Shown here one piece after another: positions 24,913 to 34,249 of a DNA stretch of 64,000 nucleotides (the stretch's first letter is position 1; each line of letters begins with the position of its first letter). Below the pieces are notes generated by a model. It was not told the DNA's origin and did no database searches. It was given only the letters and a program-made list of their open reading frames with translations. Position numbers and translations under genes: made by a program. The stretch lies in assembly GCF_001644575.1 (NCBI RefSeq), contig NZ_CP015596.1, forward strand, positions 5,332,001-5,396,000. Reading direction: 5' to 3'. Origin of the DNA: Mycobacterium adipatum (GTDB taxonomy: Bacteria; Actinomycetota; Actinomycetes; Mycobacteriales; Mycobacteriaceae).

Positions 24913-24942
24913 AGGATAGCCTGCCGCGGCCCGATCGGCCAA
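24913..24942 (-). promoter_or_regulatory. Putative promoter of rplJ-rplL
   Basis: On the minus strand TTGGCC (24942-24937) and TATCCT (24918-24913) are separated by 18 nt, a fair match to a housekeeping sigma factor promoter. It places the transcript start just upstream of the L10 leader. Confidence 0.5.
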
Positions 24943-25015
24943 AACGAGGCAGCGCGCGCGGAACCGCGTAGGTTCGACACTGACACCCATTGTCCGTGGT
25001 TAAGGAGCGAATTCG

Positions 25016-26362
25016 ATGAGTCTGTACGCGGTAGTTGATCCGGCGACCGGCAACGTGGTGAAGGAATACCCCACCGCGACCGATGACCAGATCGAGGCGG
25101 CGGTATCGGCGGCGTCGACGGCCTTCAAGGAGTGGTCCAAGTCCACCACGGTCGCTCAACGTGCCGAGCTGATCCGCAAGGTGGCCGCGCTGCACAACGA
25201 GCGCAAGGACGAGCTGGCGGCGATCATCCAGCGCGAGATGGGCAAGCCGCTGGACCAGTCGGTCGGCGAGGTGGAGTTCAGCGCCTCGATCTACGAGTTC
25301 TACGCCGACAACGCCGAGAAGTTCCTCGCCGACGAGCCCATCGACCTGCTCGACGGGGAAGGCAGCGCGCTGATCCGGCGCAGCGCGGTCGGGGTGCTGC
25401 TGGGCATCATGCCGTGGAACTACCCCTACTACCAGGTGGCCCGTTTCGCCGGCCCGAACCTGGTGCTCGGCAACACCATCGTGCTCAAGCACGCCCCGCA
25501 ATGCCCGGAGTCCGCCGCCGCGCTGGAGCAGATCTTCACCGACGCCGGCTATCCCGCGGGCGCCTACGTCAACATCTACGCGACCAACGAGCAGATCGCC
25601 GACCTCATCGCCGACCCGCGGATCCAGGGCGTATCGCTGACCGGGTCGGAACGTGCCGGTGCCGCGGTCGCCGAGATCGCCGGACGCAACCTGAAGAAGG
25701 TGGTCCTCGAACTCGGCGGTTCGGACCCGTTCATCCTGCTGTCCTCCGATGACCTGGACGCCACCGTGGATGCCGCGGTCGACGGACGGTTCGAGAACAC
25801 CGGCCAGGCGTGCAACGCGGCGAAGCGCATCATCGTCGCCGAGGGCATCTACGACGAGTTCCTCGACAAGTTCACCAAGAAGGTGTTGGCCAAGGCCGAC
25901 GGGCTGGCCCCGCTGTCCTCGGTGGCCGCCGCCGAGCGCCTCGAGGAGCAGGTCAAGCGGGTGGTCGCCGACGGTGCCACCCTCACCTCCGACGGCGAGC
26001 GCAACGGGGCGTTCTTCCCGCCCGGGGTGCTCACCGGTGTCTCCCCGGACGCGCCGTCGGCCAAGGAGGAACTGTTCGGCCCGGTGGCCACCGTCTACAA
26101 GGCGGCCGACGAGGACGCCGCCATCGAACTGGCCAACGACACCCCGTTCGGGCTGGGCTCCTACGTCTTCACCACCGACCCCGAACAGGCCAAGCGGGTC
26201 GCCGACAAGATCGAGGCGGGCATGGTGTTCGTCAACGCCGTCGGCGCCGAGGGCGCGGAACTGCCGTTCGGCGGCGTGAAGCGGTCCGGTTTCGGCCGCG
26301 AACTGGGCCGCTTCGGCATCGACGAGTTCGTCAATAAGAAGCTCATCCGCATCGCCGGGTGA
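25016..26362 (+). CDS. Aldehyde dehydrogenase, succinate-semialdehyde dehydrogenase-like
   Basis: This 448-residue NAD(P)-dependent aldehyde dehydrogenase has the cofactor-binding core [10 protein letters not shown] near residue 134, the catalytic glutamate in ELGGSDPF near 232 and the nucleophile Cys266 in [11 protein letters not shown]. The C-terminal [16 protein letters not shown] is typical of Sad/GabD1-type succinate-semialdehyde dehydrogenases. A GGAG ribosome-binding site lies 11 nt before the ATG. It is divergent from rplJ and converges on the ROK gene with one base between stops. The substrate is predicted from family only; no GABA genes are nearby. Confidence 0.88.
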   Translation: MSLYAVVDPATGNVVKEYPTATDDQIEAAVSAASTAFKEWSKSTTVAQRAELIRKVAALHNERKDELAAIIQREMGKPLDQSVGEVEFSASIYEFYADNAEKFLADEPIDLLDGEGSALIRRSAVGVLLGIMPWNYPYYQVARFAGPNLVLGNTIVLKHAPQCPESAAALEQIFTDAGYPAGAYVNIYATNEQIADLIADPRIQGVSLTGSERAGAAVAEIAGRNLKKVVLELGGSDPFILLSSDDLDATVDAAVDGRFENTGQACNAAKRIIVAEGIYDEFLDKFTKKVLAKADGLAPLSSVAAAERLEEQVKRVVADGATLTSDGERNGAFFPPGVLTGVSPDAPSAKEELFGPVATVYKAADEDAAIELANDTPFGLGSYVFTTDPEQAKRVADKIEAGMVFVNAVGAEGAELPFGGVKRSGFGRELGRFGIDEFVNKKLIRIAG

Positions 26363-26363
26363 G

Positions 26364-27245
26364 TCAGCGCACCAGGGCGGCGGCGCCGACCAGTCCGGCG
26401 TCGCCCCCGAGGTGGGCGGGCAGCACCCGCAGCTCCCGGATGAACGTCAACCCCGTGTAGCGGGTCAGCGCTTCACGCAGCGGTCCGAACAGTATGTCGC
26501 CGGCCTTGGCGACCCCACCGCCGATCACCACCAGATCCAGGTCGCACACCGCGGCCGTCGACGCGATCACCGCGGCCAGCGCCGTCGTCGCGCGGGCGAA
26601 CGCGGCCAGCGCGATCTCGTCACCGGCTGCCGCGGCCGCCGCGAGTTCCTTGGCATCCGCACCGGTCCAGCCCTGCGACTGGGCCCACCGGGTCATCCGC
26701 GGGCCGGAGGCGATTGTCTCGACGCAGCCGTGACCACCGCAGACGCAGCGCTCCCCGTCGATATCGGCGACCATGTGCCCGATGTGCCCGGCGTTGCCGG
26801 TGCGCCCGTCGTAGGGGGCGCCGTCGAGCACCAGGCCGCCACCGATCCCGGTGGAAACCACCATGCCGAGCAGGAACTGTGCACCCCGGCCGGCGCCGCG
26901 CCAGTGTTCGCCGAGCGCCATGCACAGTCCGTCGCCGCCGAGGCGCACCGGCAGCCCGGTCAGCTCCGCCACCCGCGCGACGATCGGGAAGTCTTGCCAC
27001 ACCGCAATATTGACCGGACTGACGGTGCCCGCACCGAGGGCCACCGGGCCGGCCGAGGCGATCCCGACCGCGCGAGCCGGACCGGCCGACAGTGCCTGCC
27101 CGATCAGCTGCGCGGTCACCTGCCAGGCCGCCTCGGCGGAGTCGCGCGGGGTGGGCTGCTGGAAGCGCTGCAGCACGGCGCCGTCATCGTCGATCAGGCC
27201 GGCGGCGATCTTGGTGCCGCCGATGTCGAGTGCCAGGATGCTCAT
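26364..27245 (-). CDS. ROK family sugar kinase
   Basis: This 293-residue ROK protein lacks a DNA-binding domain, so it should be a sugar kinase (glucokinase-like). The ATP-binding [19 protein letters not shown] is at the N-terminus, [12 protein letters not shown] near residue 130, and the ROK zinc/substrate motif GHIGHMV...[15 protein letters not shown] near 151-174. The ATG at 27245 was chosen over upstream in-frame codons because it begins the conserved phosphate-binding strand. It lies in the order mannosidase, Rv0649-like, ROK, as in M. tuberculosis Rv0648-Rv0650, so it may phosphorylate the mannose released by the mannosidase (inference). Confidence 0.9.
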   Translation of the reverse strand: MSILALDIGGTKIAAGLIDDDGAVLQRFQQPTPRDSAEAAWQVTAQLIGQALSAGPARAVGIASAGPVALGAGTVSPVNIAVWQDFPIVARVAELTGLPVRLGGDGLCMALGEHWRGAGRGAQFLLGMVVSTGIGGGLVLDGAPYDGRTGNAGHIGHMVADIDGERCVCGGHGCVETIASGPRMTRWAQSQGWTGADAKELAAAAAAGDEIALAAFARATTALAAVIASTAAVCDLDLVVIGGGVAKAGDILFGPLREALTRYTGLTFIRELRVLPAHLGGDAGLVGAAALVR

Positions 27246-27247
27246 GC

Positions 27248-27814
27248 TCAGTGCCGGTGCGTGTTGTCGGGTTGGCGCGGATCGCCGGGATGTTCGTAAC
27301 CGGGTGAGAGCACCACGAGTTCGGCGCAGCGCGCATCCAGCCAGCACCGGAACGCCCGGCGCCGCGCCGCGGCCGTGAGGTGGGCGGCGATCAGCGGCCG
27401 GGCCCGCGCGAAATCGAGGGCCTCGGACCGGCGCGCGGCGAATCTGGTGGGGTTGCGCCGGTGGTAGGCCACGATCTCGATATCGCTGACCTCGATCCCG
27501 GCGGTGACCCGCGCGTACGCCGCCCGGCCGGCGTCGGTGGCCAGCACCGCGGCGGCGATGCTGCCGATCTCCAGCCGGGCGGCCATATCCGGCAGCACCT
27601 CATCGATGCCCGGAATCCGTTCCGCATCATGGGTTTCCAGCGCCACCGCGCGCTCCGCGGTGACCAGCTGGGTCAGCCAGCGCCGCAGCTGGCGCCCTTC
27701 GCTGGTGCCCGGACGCGGCAGGGCTGATGCCCGATTGCCGGACCGCAGGATTCGTTCCCGCTCGTCGATTTCGGCAACGGTCACCACCTGGCCACCGACC
27801 AGTGCCGCGGTCAT
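27248..27814 (-). CDS. Conserved actinobacterial protein (SurA/PpiC N-terminal-like)
   Basis: This 188-residue protein starts with an ATG overlapping the mannosidase stop by four bases (ATGA) and ends 2 nt before the ROK start. GGQVVTVAEIDERE, LRRWLTQLVTAERAVA and GIEVSDIEIVAYHRRNPTRF resemble the N-terminal helical region of SurA/PpiC-type foldases. No signal peptide or parvulin catalytic domain is present. Its M. tuberculosis counterpart by position is Rv0649, annotated FabD2, but no acyltransferase GHSxG motif is visible here, so I do not accept that function. The tight coupling suggests it works with the mannosidase, perhaps in assembly. Confidence 0.7.
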   Translation of the reverse strand: MTAALVGGQVVTVAEIDERERILRSGNRASALPRPGTSEGRQLRRWLTQLVTAERAVALETHDAERIPGIDEVLPDMAARLEIGSIAAAVLATDAGRAAYARVTAGIEVSDIEIVAYHRRNPTRFAARRSEALDFARARPLIAAHLTAAARRRAFRCWLDARCAELVVLSPGYEHPGDPRQPDNTHRH

Positions 27815-30800
27815 GTGACCACCACCGCCACCGCCGGCGAGTAGACCAGCGTGCCGGCGCACGCCACCCGCACCAGGGCCCACCACGTACCCGGCGACAG
27901 CCCGGGCGGTGGCGCGACCTCGAATTCGATCCGCGCGGTCCCGCCGGCGGGCACGTCGACGCCGGTTGCCGCCGGGCCCAACCACTCCCAGGTCCCCCAC
28001 GGGCTGATCAGGTGGGCTTCGGCCGCCAGGTCGGCGCGGGCATCGGTGCCGACGGTGACACCGAGGCGGGCTGTCTGACCGGCGCGCACCCGCACCTCGG
28101 ACGGGCCGGCCACCAGCCGCAGCAGTTCGGTGCCGCCGGTATCGCCCACCGCGACCGTGCAGACGTCCTCGACGACCTGGCGCCAGGACGGCGGCAGTCC
28201 GCCGCGCCCGTTCAGCGCGAGTTCGACCCGGATCGGGTACAGCCCCGACGGCTGACCGGCCGGCGCGGTGACGGTGACATCGGTGTCCAGATAGTCCCCG
28301 GGCGGCAACACGAAGGGCAGTTCCGGGGATTCGGCGTTCCAGCCGGGCGGGCAGACCAGCCTGACCCGGCCGTGCACGGCGGCGTCGGTGCAGTCGCTGG
28401 CCACCGTGAGCCGCAGCCGAACCTGTTCGCCGGGTTCGGTCTGCAGCTGATGCGGGTGCAGATGAGCGACCGCGGGCAGCCCGCCCAGTGGCGCGGGGCC
28501 GCGGTTGTGCAACCAGTACCGGGCGTAGAGCGGCTGGGCCGCTTCGGCTTCCGGACCCAGCGACTCGTTGTCGGCGTTGAGGATCTTCACCGCGTCCAGC
28601 TGGGTCAGCATGGTGGCGATCTGATAGCCGTGCAGGGTGAACCCGGCGCTGTGGTCGAGACGGCGCTCCAGCAGGTCAGCCGGGACCAGCGGGGCCACCG
28701 CACACAGGCCCGATCGGACCACGAATCGTGTTTCACGGCCGTGTGTTTCGACGATGCGCAGGGCCACCGCCGCGGGATCGACGGTGTCGACACTGCCCCC
28801 GGCGATCGGGTTGCCCGCGGCCTTGAGCGCTCCGAGTTGCACTCCCCCACCGGCGGAGTCGACGTCGAGCAGCGCACCGTGCGAGGGCAGTCCGTCGGTG
28901 CCGGCGCGCCGGTTCGGCACCGCCAGCAGCGGGTGTGAGAAGGCGGCACTGCGGCTGGGGATCTCGCTGTCACGCCAGTCGCCCTCGTCGGCGACGATGG
29001 CGTAGTCGAAGGTGTGCGTCCAGTGCTGCAGCTGAAATCCAGAGCCGTCGGGGGCGGTGCGTCTGGGCGGGTCGATCCAGGTGCCCGACGGCCATCCGGT
29101 GCAGGACCGCATCAGCGAGGTGTGCAGGGTGCCATCGGGTTCCACGGCGAAACCGGGCACGCCACGGTTGAGCAGCGCCACCGTGGCCGGTTCGAACGGT
29201 CCCAGCCGCCCGTCGGGGTCCTGGCGCACCGAAATCTCGGCGTCGCCGATCTCGTCGACGAGCGCATCGATGCCGCCGACGACGATGAGCACCGGCAGCG
29301 CCCGGGCTCCCTTCAGGTCGGCACCGGGCACCCATTCCTGGGCCAGTGAGGATTGGGCGGGCACCCAGACCCGCGCCGTCCCGGTGACGCCGACCTGGCG
29401 GTCCAGCTCCGCACGGTAGTCGGGTGCGCTGTCCAATACTGCTGCGGCGAAAGAATTCTCGTCCGGGTGGCCGATGACGATGCGGGCATCCGGCAGATTC
29501 GAGTCGACCGCGAGATCTCCGTAGCGCGGGTGCCCGGCGACGCTGCAGGTGGCGGTGACACCCGCGCGCACCAGCGCCACCATGAGTGCGCGCTCGTCGA
29601 ATGCCGTTTCGGGGGTGACCACCTCGGCGACCGAGACCGCACGCACTCCCGCGCCGACCCGGATCCGCAGCGTCGAGGACAGCCCAAACCATCCGTAGGC
29701 CGGGTTGTCCAGCGTCCACGGGTGCACCGCCGAGTCCACGGCGTCACCGCCGCCCTGGGGATGCAGCAGCCCGAAACCCCGCCCGATGACGGCATCACCC
29801 ACCTCGCTGACCGGCATGGCGCCGGGTATCGGGCACGGCCAGCGCAGCCGCAACAGCTTGTCCGAGCCGCTGAATTCGTCGATGGTGGTGCGGCATTCGA
29901 CGCGGTCGATCCCGTCCCACAGGGTGAGGGTCTGGGTGTAGCGCAGCGTCTCGGCTATCCGACCGGTGATCACCAGCCGCTTTCCCAGCGGGCTGCGCCA
30001 GGCCTGCACCGTCGCGGGGAACCCCGAGGAGGCGATCACGGGCCCCCTGGGCAGCAGATGCCACGGCCCCTCACCGGCCTGCGGGTGGGCCGGGTATTCG
30101 TCGTAGACGGCCAGTTCGTTGCCGACCCGACCGGCGACGATGAGCTCTCGGCCGTCGGCGACCAGCGAGCTCACCCCGCCGCCGCGGGCCGGGTCGACGG
30201 TCAGCGTGTAGTGCGCGTTGGCGATGCTCGCACCGTCCATCTGCTGCCAGCGCGACCCGTCGGCGTCGTCGTCCCACTGGTAGCCCTGCCAGCCCAGCGA
30301 GCCGATATCGTCGACCCGCCACGTGACGGTGTGGTCCTCGATCAGCGTCGGCAGGGCGCGGCCGTTCATATCGCGCACCACACCGGTGAACGGTTCGTCC
30401 AGCGCGGCGGTCACCACATCGGTGCGGCCGTGCGCCAACGGATTCCACACCACGACAGCGGCGTCGACGGCTCCGGTGAGCAGCCGCAGCGCATTGTCAC
30501 GGGTGCCGCGGCCGATCTCCCAGGCCTCACGCCACCCGGTCAGCAGGTCGAGGTACACCTGATCGGATTCCGATCCGGTGATGGCGTCGTGGTGGGCACC
30601 GTAGGCCAGCTGCACCCAGGCCTTGGCCAGCGCCGCCTGCGGATAGGTTGCGCCACCGAGCAACCCGGCGAACACGGCGAACCGCTCGGCCTCCAGTACC
30701 GCGTTCTCGGCGGCCCGGTTGGCCTGTTTGGTGTCGATATAGGAGACGTCCTTGCCGGTGTAGATCGGGTTCATGTCCCGGGTCTGCACCGATGCCCGCG

Positions 30801-31929
30801 TACCGCGGGCGTCCAGCTCGGCGCGCACCGCGGCGAAGAACTCGCGGGGCAGCGCGCAGACGAACCGCGGCCAGGTGTAGCGGCTGTTCCAGTCGCGGTG
30901 AATGTCGGTGACCCACTTGTTGGGTGGGGTGTAGTCGGTGCCGACGGGCAGCAGCACATTGCGGGTCAACGCCACCTTTTTCAGCTCGGCGAACAGTCGG
31001 TAGGTTTCGGCTTCCGCGTCGGCCAGCGTCGCCGCCGAGTCCATCCACCAGCCACCCGCGTAGTGCGCGGGCATGTAGTGGGTCAGCAGCCCGCGCCCCG
31101 ACGGCGCCGTCCACTCGAATTCGCTGGCGAACTGCATGCGTTCGGGATCCCCGTGATCGGCCATCGGCCCCCACTGGTGGTGCGGCCCGCGCGCCCACGA
31201 GCTGGAGGTCAGCCCGGCGTCGGCGGCCATCCCGGGGAACTGCGGGTCGTGCCCGAAGACGTCGAGCTGCCAGGCGGTGGCCGGCTCACCGCCCAGCACG
31301 TCGCGCTGAAAGCCGATGCCGTGTACGAAGTTCCGGATCGCCGTCTCCGGGCTGGTCAGGTTGGTGTTGGGCTCGTTGTAGGTGCCACCCATGATCTCGA
31401 TGCGGCCCTCGCCGATCAGCCGGCGCAGGTCGGCGCGTTCCTCGGGGTGGGTGTCCCAGAACGGTTTGAGGTAGTCGACCTCGGCGAGCACGAATTTGTA
31501 GTCGGGGTCGCGGCGGGCCATTTCCAGGTGCGCGGTGACCAGATCGAAGGCATTGGTCTGGCGGCAGGCCCCGGGGGGATCCTCGGTCCAGATGCTGGTG
31601 TAGGCGGCCTGGGTGTTCCACCACACCGGGTCGTAGTGGAAGTGGCTGATCATGTACATCGTCCAGCCGGGTTCGGCATCGGTGAACGTGAAGGCCGTGT
31701 TGCCGATGCGGGCCTCGCGTTGCCGACCGGGTTCGGAATCGGTGACGCTGATCGGCACTTCCACCGTGGTGGCGTCCGGGCGGGCGACGGCCTCACCTTC
31801 GATGCCGGTGCCCGTCACGCGCACCGGGGTGGGCGCCGCGCAATCGGTGTAGCTGATGCGGACCAGCTGCACCGGTGCGTCCGGTGGCCCGACGAACAGG
31901 TCCGTCGACTCGGCTCCCGTGACGCGCAT
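27811..31929 (-). CDS. Large alpha-mannosidase (glycoside hydrolase family 38)
   Basis: This 1372-residue protein has the GH38 catalytic core: the zinc site SHFHYDPVWW (His96, His98, Asp100), EIMGGTYNEPNTNLTS near 180 and the nucleophile region AWQLDVFGHDPQFP near 220 (Asp). After the mannosidase middle domain come long beta-rich regions that end in NEW3/Ig-like C-terminal repeats (APAGQPSGLYPIRVEL, then VPAGGTARIEFEVAPPPG). It has no signal peptide, so it is cytoplasmic or exported by another route. Alpha-mannosidases cleave mannan or mannosylated glycolipids. It leads a three-gene unit with the Rv0649-like and ROK genes; M. tuberculosis Rv0648 is the orthologue but shorter in my recollection. 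Confidence 0.92.
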   Translation of the reverse strand: MRVTGAESTDLFVGPPDAPVQLVRISYTDCAAPTPVRVTGTGIEGEAVARPDATTVEVPISVTDSEPGRQREARIGNTAFTFTDAEPGWTMYMISHFHYDPVWWNTQAAYTSIWTEDPPGACRQTNAFDLVTAHLEMARRDPDYKFVLAEVDYLKPFWDTHPEERADLRRLIGEGRIEIMGGTYNEPNTNLTSPETAIRNFVHGIGFQRDVLGGEPATAWQLDVFGHDPQFPGMAADAGLTSSSWARGPHHQWGPMADHGDPERMQFASEFEWTAPSGRGLLTHYMPAHYAGGWWMDSAATLADAEAETYRLFAELKKVALTRNVLLPVGTDYTPPNKWVTDIHRDWNSRYTWPRFVCALPREFFAAVRAELDARGTRASVQTRDMNPIYTGKDVSYIDTKQANRAAENAVLEAERFAVFAGLLGGATYPQAALAKAWVQLAYGAHHDAITGSESDQVYLDLLTGWREAWEIGRGTRDNALRLLTGAVDAAVVVWNPLAHGRTDVVTAALDEPFTGVVRDMNGRALPTLIEDHTVTWRVDDIGSLGWQGYQWDDDADGSRWQQMDGASIANAHYTLTVDPARGGGVSSLVADGRELIVAGRVGNELAVYDEYPAHPQAGEGPWHLLPRGPVIASSGFPATVQAWRSPLGKRLVITGRIAETLRYTQTLTLWDGIDRVECRTTIDEFSGSDKLLRLRWPCPIPGAMPVSEVGDAVIGRGFGLLHPQGGGDAVDSAVHPWTLDNPAYGWFGLSSTLRIRVGAGVRAVSVAEVVTPETAFDERALMVALVRAGVTATCSVAGHPRYGDLAVDSNLPDARIVIGHPDENSFAAAVLDSAPDYRAELDRQVGVTGTARVWVPAQSSLAQEWVPGADLKGARALPVLIVVGGIDALVDEIGDAEISVRQDPDGRLGPFEPATVALLNRGVPGFAVEPDGTLHTSLMRSCTGWPSGTWIDPPRRTAPDGSGFQLQHWTHTFDYAIVADEGDWRDSEIPSRSAAFSHPLLAVPNRRAGTDGLPSHGALLDVDSAGGGVQLGALKAAGNPIAGGSVDTVDPAAVALRIVETHGRETRFVVRSGLCAVAPLVPADLLERRLDHSAGFTLHGYQIATMLTQLDAVKILNADNESLGPEAEAAQPLYARYWLHNRGPAPLGGLPAVAHLHPHQLQTEPGEQVRLRLTVASDCTDAAVHGRVRLVCPPGWNAESPELPFVLPPGDYLDTDVTVTAPAGQPSGLYPIRVELALNGRGGLPPSWRQVVEDVCTVAVGDTGGTELLRLVAGPSEVRVRAGQTARLGVTVGTDARADLAAEAHLISPWGTWEWLGPAATGVDVPAGGTARIEFEVAPPPGLSPGTWWALVRVACAGTLVYSPAVAVVVT

Positions 31930-31963
31930 CCTGGCACCCTACGTTCGGGCGCCTCCAGTTCTC

Positions 31964-32025
31964 GGCGAAACTCGCGTACCCGCCGTCCTTGAAGTCCCAA
32001 CAGCGACGGGTACGCGAGTTTCGCC
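31964..32025. repeat. 62-bp palindromic repeat, copy 1
   Basis: The 19-nt arm GGCGAAACTCGCGTACCCG is perfectly complemented 24 nt later. The element lies between the mannosidase start and the WYL-regulator stop, 2 nt beyond that stop codon. Copies 2 (34187) and 3 (35142) have the same arms and the same total length. There is no U-tract. Confidence 0.93.
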
Positions 32026-32027
32026 AG

Positions 32028-32984
32028 TCATCGGGCGCCTGCCCTGCGGAGCCGTTCCGCGGCGGTTCGCACCGCGTCGGCCACCTCGACCGGTTCGAGC
32101 ACTTCGAACTCGCAGCCCGGCATGGCCAGGTAGAGCGCCATGATGGCGGGGTCGTCGGCGCCGGTGGTGAGGATGCAGGTGTCGGGTCCGTCCGCTTCGA
32201 TCTGCACGGAGGCCGCCGAGAATGTCTGCGCCACAACATCGCGGGGAGCGTGGTAGCGCACCCGCGCCACGTAGCGGTACGGCGAGCTGGTGATGGCGCG
32301 CTGCACGTACTGCGCCGCGTCGGGGGCTTGTCGGGGGGTGAAGATGCTGCCCAGCGCCCGGACATCGGCCATCCGGTCCAGGCGCAGGCTGCGCCAGTCC
32401 TGCTTGTCCCGGTCGAACGTCAGCAGGTACCAGCGCCGCCCGGTGGTCACCAATTGGTAGGGCTCCAGCCGGCGGGCGGTGACGTTGCCCCGGATGTCGG
32501 TGTACCCGGCGTTGACGTGCTCGTGGTCGCGGCACGCCCGCGCCAGGGTCATCAGCACCTCGGGGTCCACCGGGACGTCGGTGTTGGTCGGGGTGAGCGT
32601 CACGGTGGTCTCGTGGACGGCGGCGACCTGCGAGCGCAACCGCGCCGGCATCACCTGGTCGAGTTTCGACAGCGCCCGCAGCGCCGACTCGCCGACGCCT
32701 GCCACGCTGCCGCCGGCGGCCAGCCGCAGGCAGACCGCCATGGCCACGGCTTCCTCGGGGTCGAGCAGCAGCGGGGGCAGTGCCGCGCCGGCACCGAGTT
32801 GATAGCCGCCGCCGTGCCCCGTGCTGGCGTGCACCGGATACCCCAGGTCACGCAGGCGCTCGACATCGCGACGCACGCTGCGGGTGGTCACTCCCAGACG
32901 CTCGGCCAGTTCCTCGGAGGTCCACACCCGCCGGGATTGCAGAAGTCCCAGCAGCTGCAGCACCCGTGCGGTGGTTTCCGACAT
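32028..32984 (-). CDS. YafY-type WYL-domain transcriptional regulator
   Basis: This 318-residue regulator has an N-terminal HTH_11 winged helix (TARVLQLLGLLQSRRVWTSE, then LGVTTRSVRRDVERLRD), a WYL domain (about 130-230; GRRWYLLTFDRDKQDWRSLRLDR) and a C-terminal WCX domain. WYL domains often bind nucleotides or ssDNA and control stress responses. I took ATG 32984 (MSETTARV); a GTG at 32990 is equally in frame. It is divergent from two DinB-fold genes, and a 21-bp palindrome (33005-33025) lies between, likely its operator. Confidence 0.9.
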   Translation of the reverse strand: MSETTARVLQLLGLLQSRRVWTSEELAERLGVTTRSVRRDVERLRDLGYPVHASTGHGGGYQLGAGAALPPLLLDPEEAVAMAVCLRLAAGGSVAGVGESALRALSKLDQVMPARLRSQVAAVHETTVTLTPTNTDVPVDPEVLMTLARACRDHEHVNAGYTDIRGNVTARRLEPYQLVTTGRRWYLLTFDRDKQDWRSLRLDRMADVRALGSIFTPRQAPDAAQYVQRAITSSPYRYVARVRYHAPRDVVAQTFSAASVQIEADGPDTCILTTGADDPAIMALYLAMPGCEFEVLEPVEVADAVRTAAERLRRAGAR

Positions 32985-33004
32985 GCCCACAGTCTGCCGA
33001 ACTC

Positions 33005-33025
33005 TTAGGACAGAAGCTGTCCTAA
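33005..33025. promoter_or_regulatory. Palindromic operator between WYL regulator and DinB gene
   Basis: TTAGGACAG-AAG-CTGTCCTAA is a perfect 9-3-9 palindrome placed 20 nt from each of the divergent starts. The symmetry and position fit an operator of the WYL regulator acting on both genes. Confidence 0.7.
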
Positions 33026-33045
33026 ATGGCTGTCAGGGTGAACGC

Positions 33046-33576
33046 ATGAACACCGACCTCCTCGCCGACCAGTTGGACTTCCACTGGACGCATCAGCTGC
33101 GGCCCCGCCTCGACGGCCTGACCGATGACGAGTACTTCTGGCAGCCGGTCACCGACTGCTGGACCGTGCATCCCGACGGCCGCGTCGACTTCGTCTACCC
33201 CGAGCCCACGCCCACCCCGTTGACCACCATCGCCTGGCGGCTGGCGCACGTGATCGTCGGCGTCTTCGCCATGCGCAACCACTCGCATTTCGGCGGCCCG
33301 GCCGCGGACTACCAGAGCTGGACGTACGCCACCGATGCCGCGAGTGCGCTGGCCCAGCTGGACACCGAGTACCAGCGCTGGACCGCCGGCGTGCGTGCGC
33401 TCACCGAGGACGATCTGAACCGCCCGTGCGGACCGGCCGAGGGCCCGTACGCCGATGAACCGATGTCCGTGCTGGTGCTGCACATCAACCGTGAAGTGAT
33501 CCATCACGGCGCCGAAATCGCCTTACTCCGAGATCTGTACACCCACAACCACATCAACAACGACCAGGAGAACTGA
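33046..33576 (+). CDS. DinB-superfamily protein
   Basis: This 176-residue four-helix-bundle protein of the DinB/YfiT-like superfamily has WRLAHVIVGVFAMRNHSHFGG near residue 65 and HINREVIHHGAEIALLRDLY near 146, the histidine segments that bind metal in this superfamily. It is usually a thiol-dependent transferase or of unknown function. It has an ATG at 33046 with a weak AGGG ribosome-binding site, and the next DinB gene starts one base after its stop. A WYL regulator is divergent; the palindrome at 33005 suggests joint control. Confidence 0.82.
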   Translation: MNTDLLADQLDFHWTHQLRPRLDGLTDDEYFWQPVTDCWTVHPDGRVDFVYPEPTPTPLTTIAWRLAHVIVGVFAMRNHSHFGGPAADYQSWTYATDAASALAQLDTEYQRWTAGVRALTEDDLNRPCGPAEGPYADEPMSVLVLHINREVIHHGAEIALLRDLYTHNHINNDQEN

Positions 33577-33577
33577 C

Positions 33578-34180
33578 ATGCCCGCAATGCCCCCACCGAT
33601 CGCCGATGAGCGCGCCGGCCTCAAGGAGTACGTCGCCGCACAGCAGTACGCGTTCAAGGCCATCGCCTTCGGGCTCACCGATGAGCAGGCGCGTTCGGCC
33701 CCCTCGGTCAGCTCGCTGTCCATCGGCGGGTTGATCAAGCACGTCACCAACTGCCAGAAGGGCTGGATGGAGCGCGTCGCGGCGGCCCCCGAACTCACCG
33801 AGAGCGACAAGCGGCCGATGGAGGAGCAGGCGGGCGACTACGGCGACGAGTTCGTGATGCGCGACGACGAAACGCTGGCGCAGATCCTCGCCGCGTTCGA
33901 CGCGCAGAACGCGGAGACCATCCGGTTGATCGAGACCTCGGATCTCGGTGCGGCCGTGCCGGTTCCGCCGGGTGTGCCGTGGTTCCCGAAGGACCTGCAA
34001 GCCTGGTCGGTGCGCTGGGTGATCTTCCACATCATCGAGGAGCTGGCGCGGCACGCCGGTCAGGGCGACATCATCCGGGAGAGCATCGACGGCGCGACGC
34101 TCTACGAACTGCTTGCCGGGTTGGAGGACTGGGAGCCCACCCCGTGGCTGACGCCGTGGGGTAAGGAAGCCGTCTCCTGA
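33578..34180 (+). CDS. DinB-superfamily protein (DUF664 type)
   Basis: This 200-residue protein matches the DUF664 branch of the DinB superfamily: SIGGLIKHVTNCQKGWMERV near residue 48 (metal His), and FHIIEELARHAGQGDIIRESIDG near 156 (two His). These proteins in actinobacteria are thought to use mycothiol or bacillithiol. It lies one base after the preceding DinB gene, so they are co-translated. The stop is followed after 6 nt by a 62-bp palindrome that also sits at the stop of the converging gene. Confidence 0.83.
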   Translation: MPAMPPPIADERAGLKEYVAAQQYAFKAIAFGLTDEQARSAPSVSSLSIGGLIKHVTNCQKGWMERVAAAPELTESDKRPMEEQAGDYGDEFVMRDDETLAQILAAFDAQNAETIRLIETSDLGAAVPVPPGVPWFPKDLQAWSVRWVIFHIIEELARHAGQGDIIRESIDGATLYELLAGLEDWEPTPWLTPWGKEAVS

Positions 34181-34186
34181 TTTCCT

Positions 34187-34248
34187 GGCGAAACTCGCGT
34201 ACCCGTCGCCAACTGACCCTTGCGAGCGACGGGTACGCGAGTTTCGCC
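34187..34248. repeat. 62-bp palindromic repeat, copy 2
   Basis: Arms of 23 nt (beginning GGCGAAACTCGCGTACCCGT) flank a 16-nt loop with perfect complementarity. It sits between two converging genes, 6 nt past the plus-strand DinB stop and 1 nt past the minus-strand stop at 34250, so it could end transcription in both directions. The centre is homologous to copy 3 in opposite orientation. Confidence 0.93.
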
Positions 34249-34249
34249 G

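Noticed and set aside
29353..31992. 879-codon plus-strand frame opposite the mannosidase
   Set aside because: Antisense shadow of GH38; translation lacks motifs and carries the palindromic repeat at its end.
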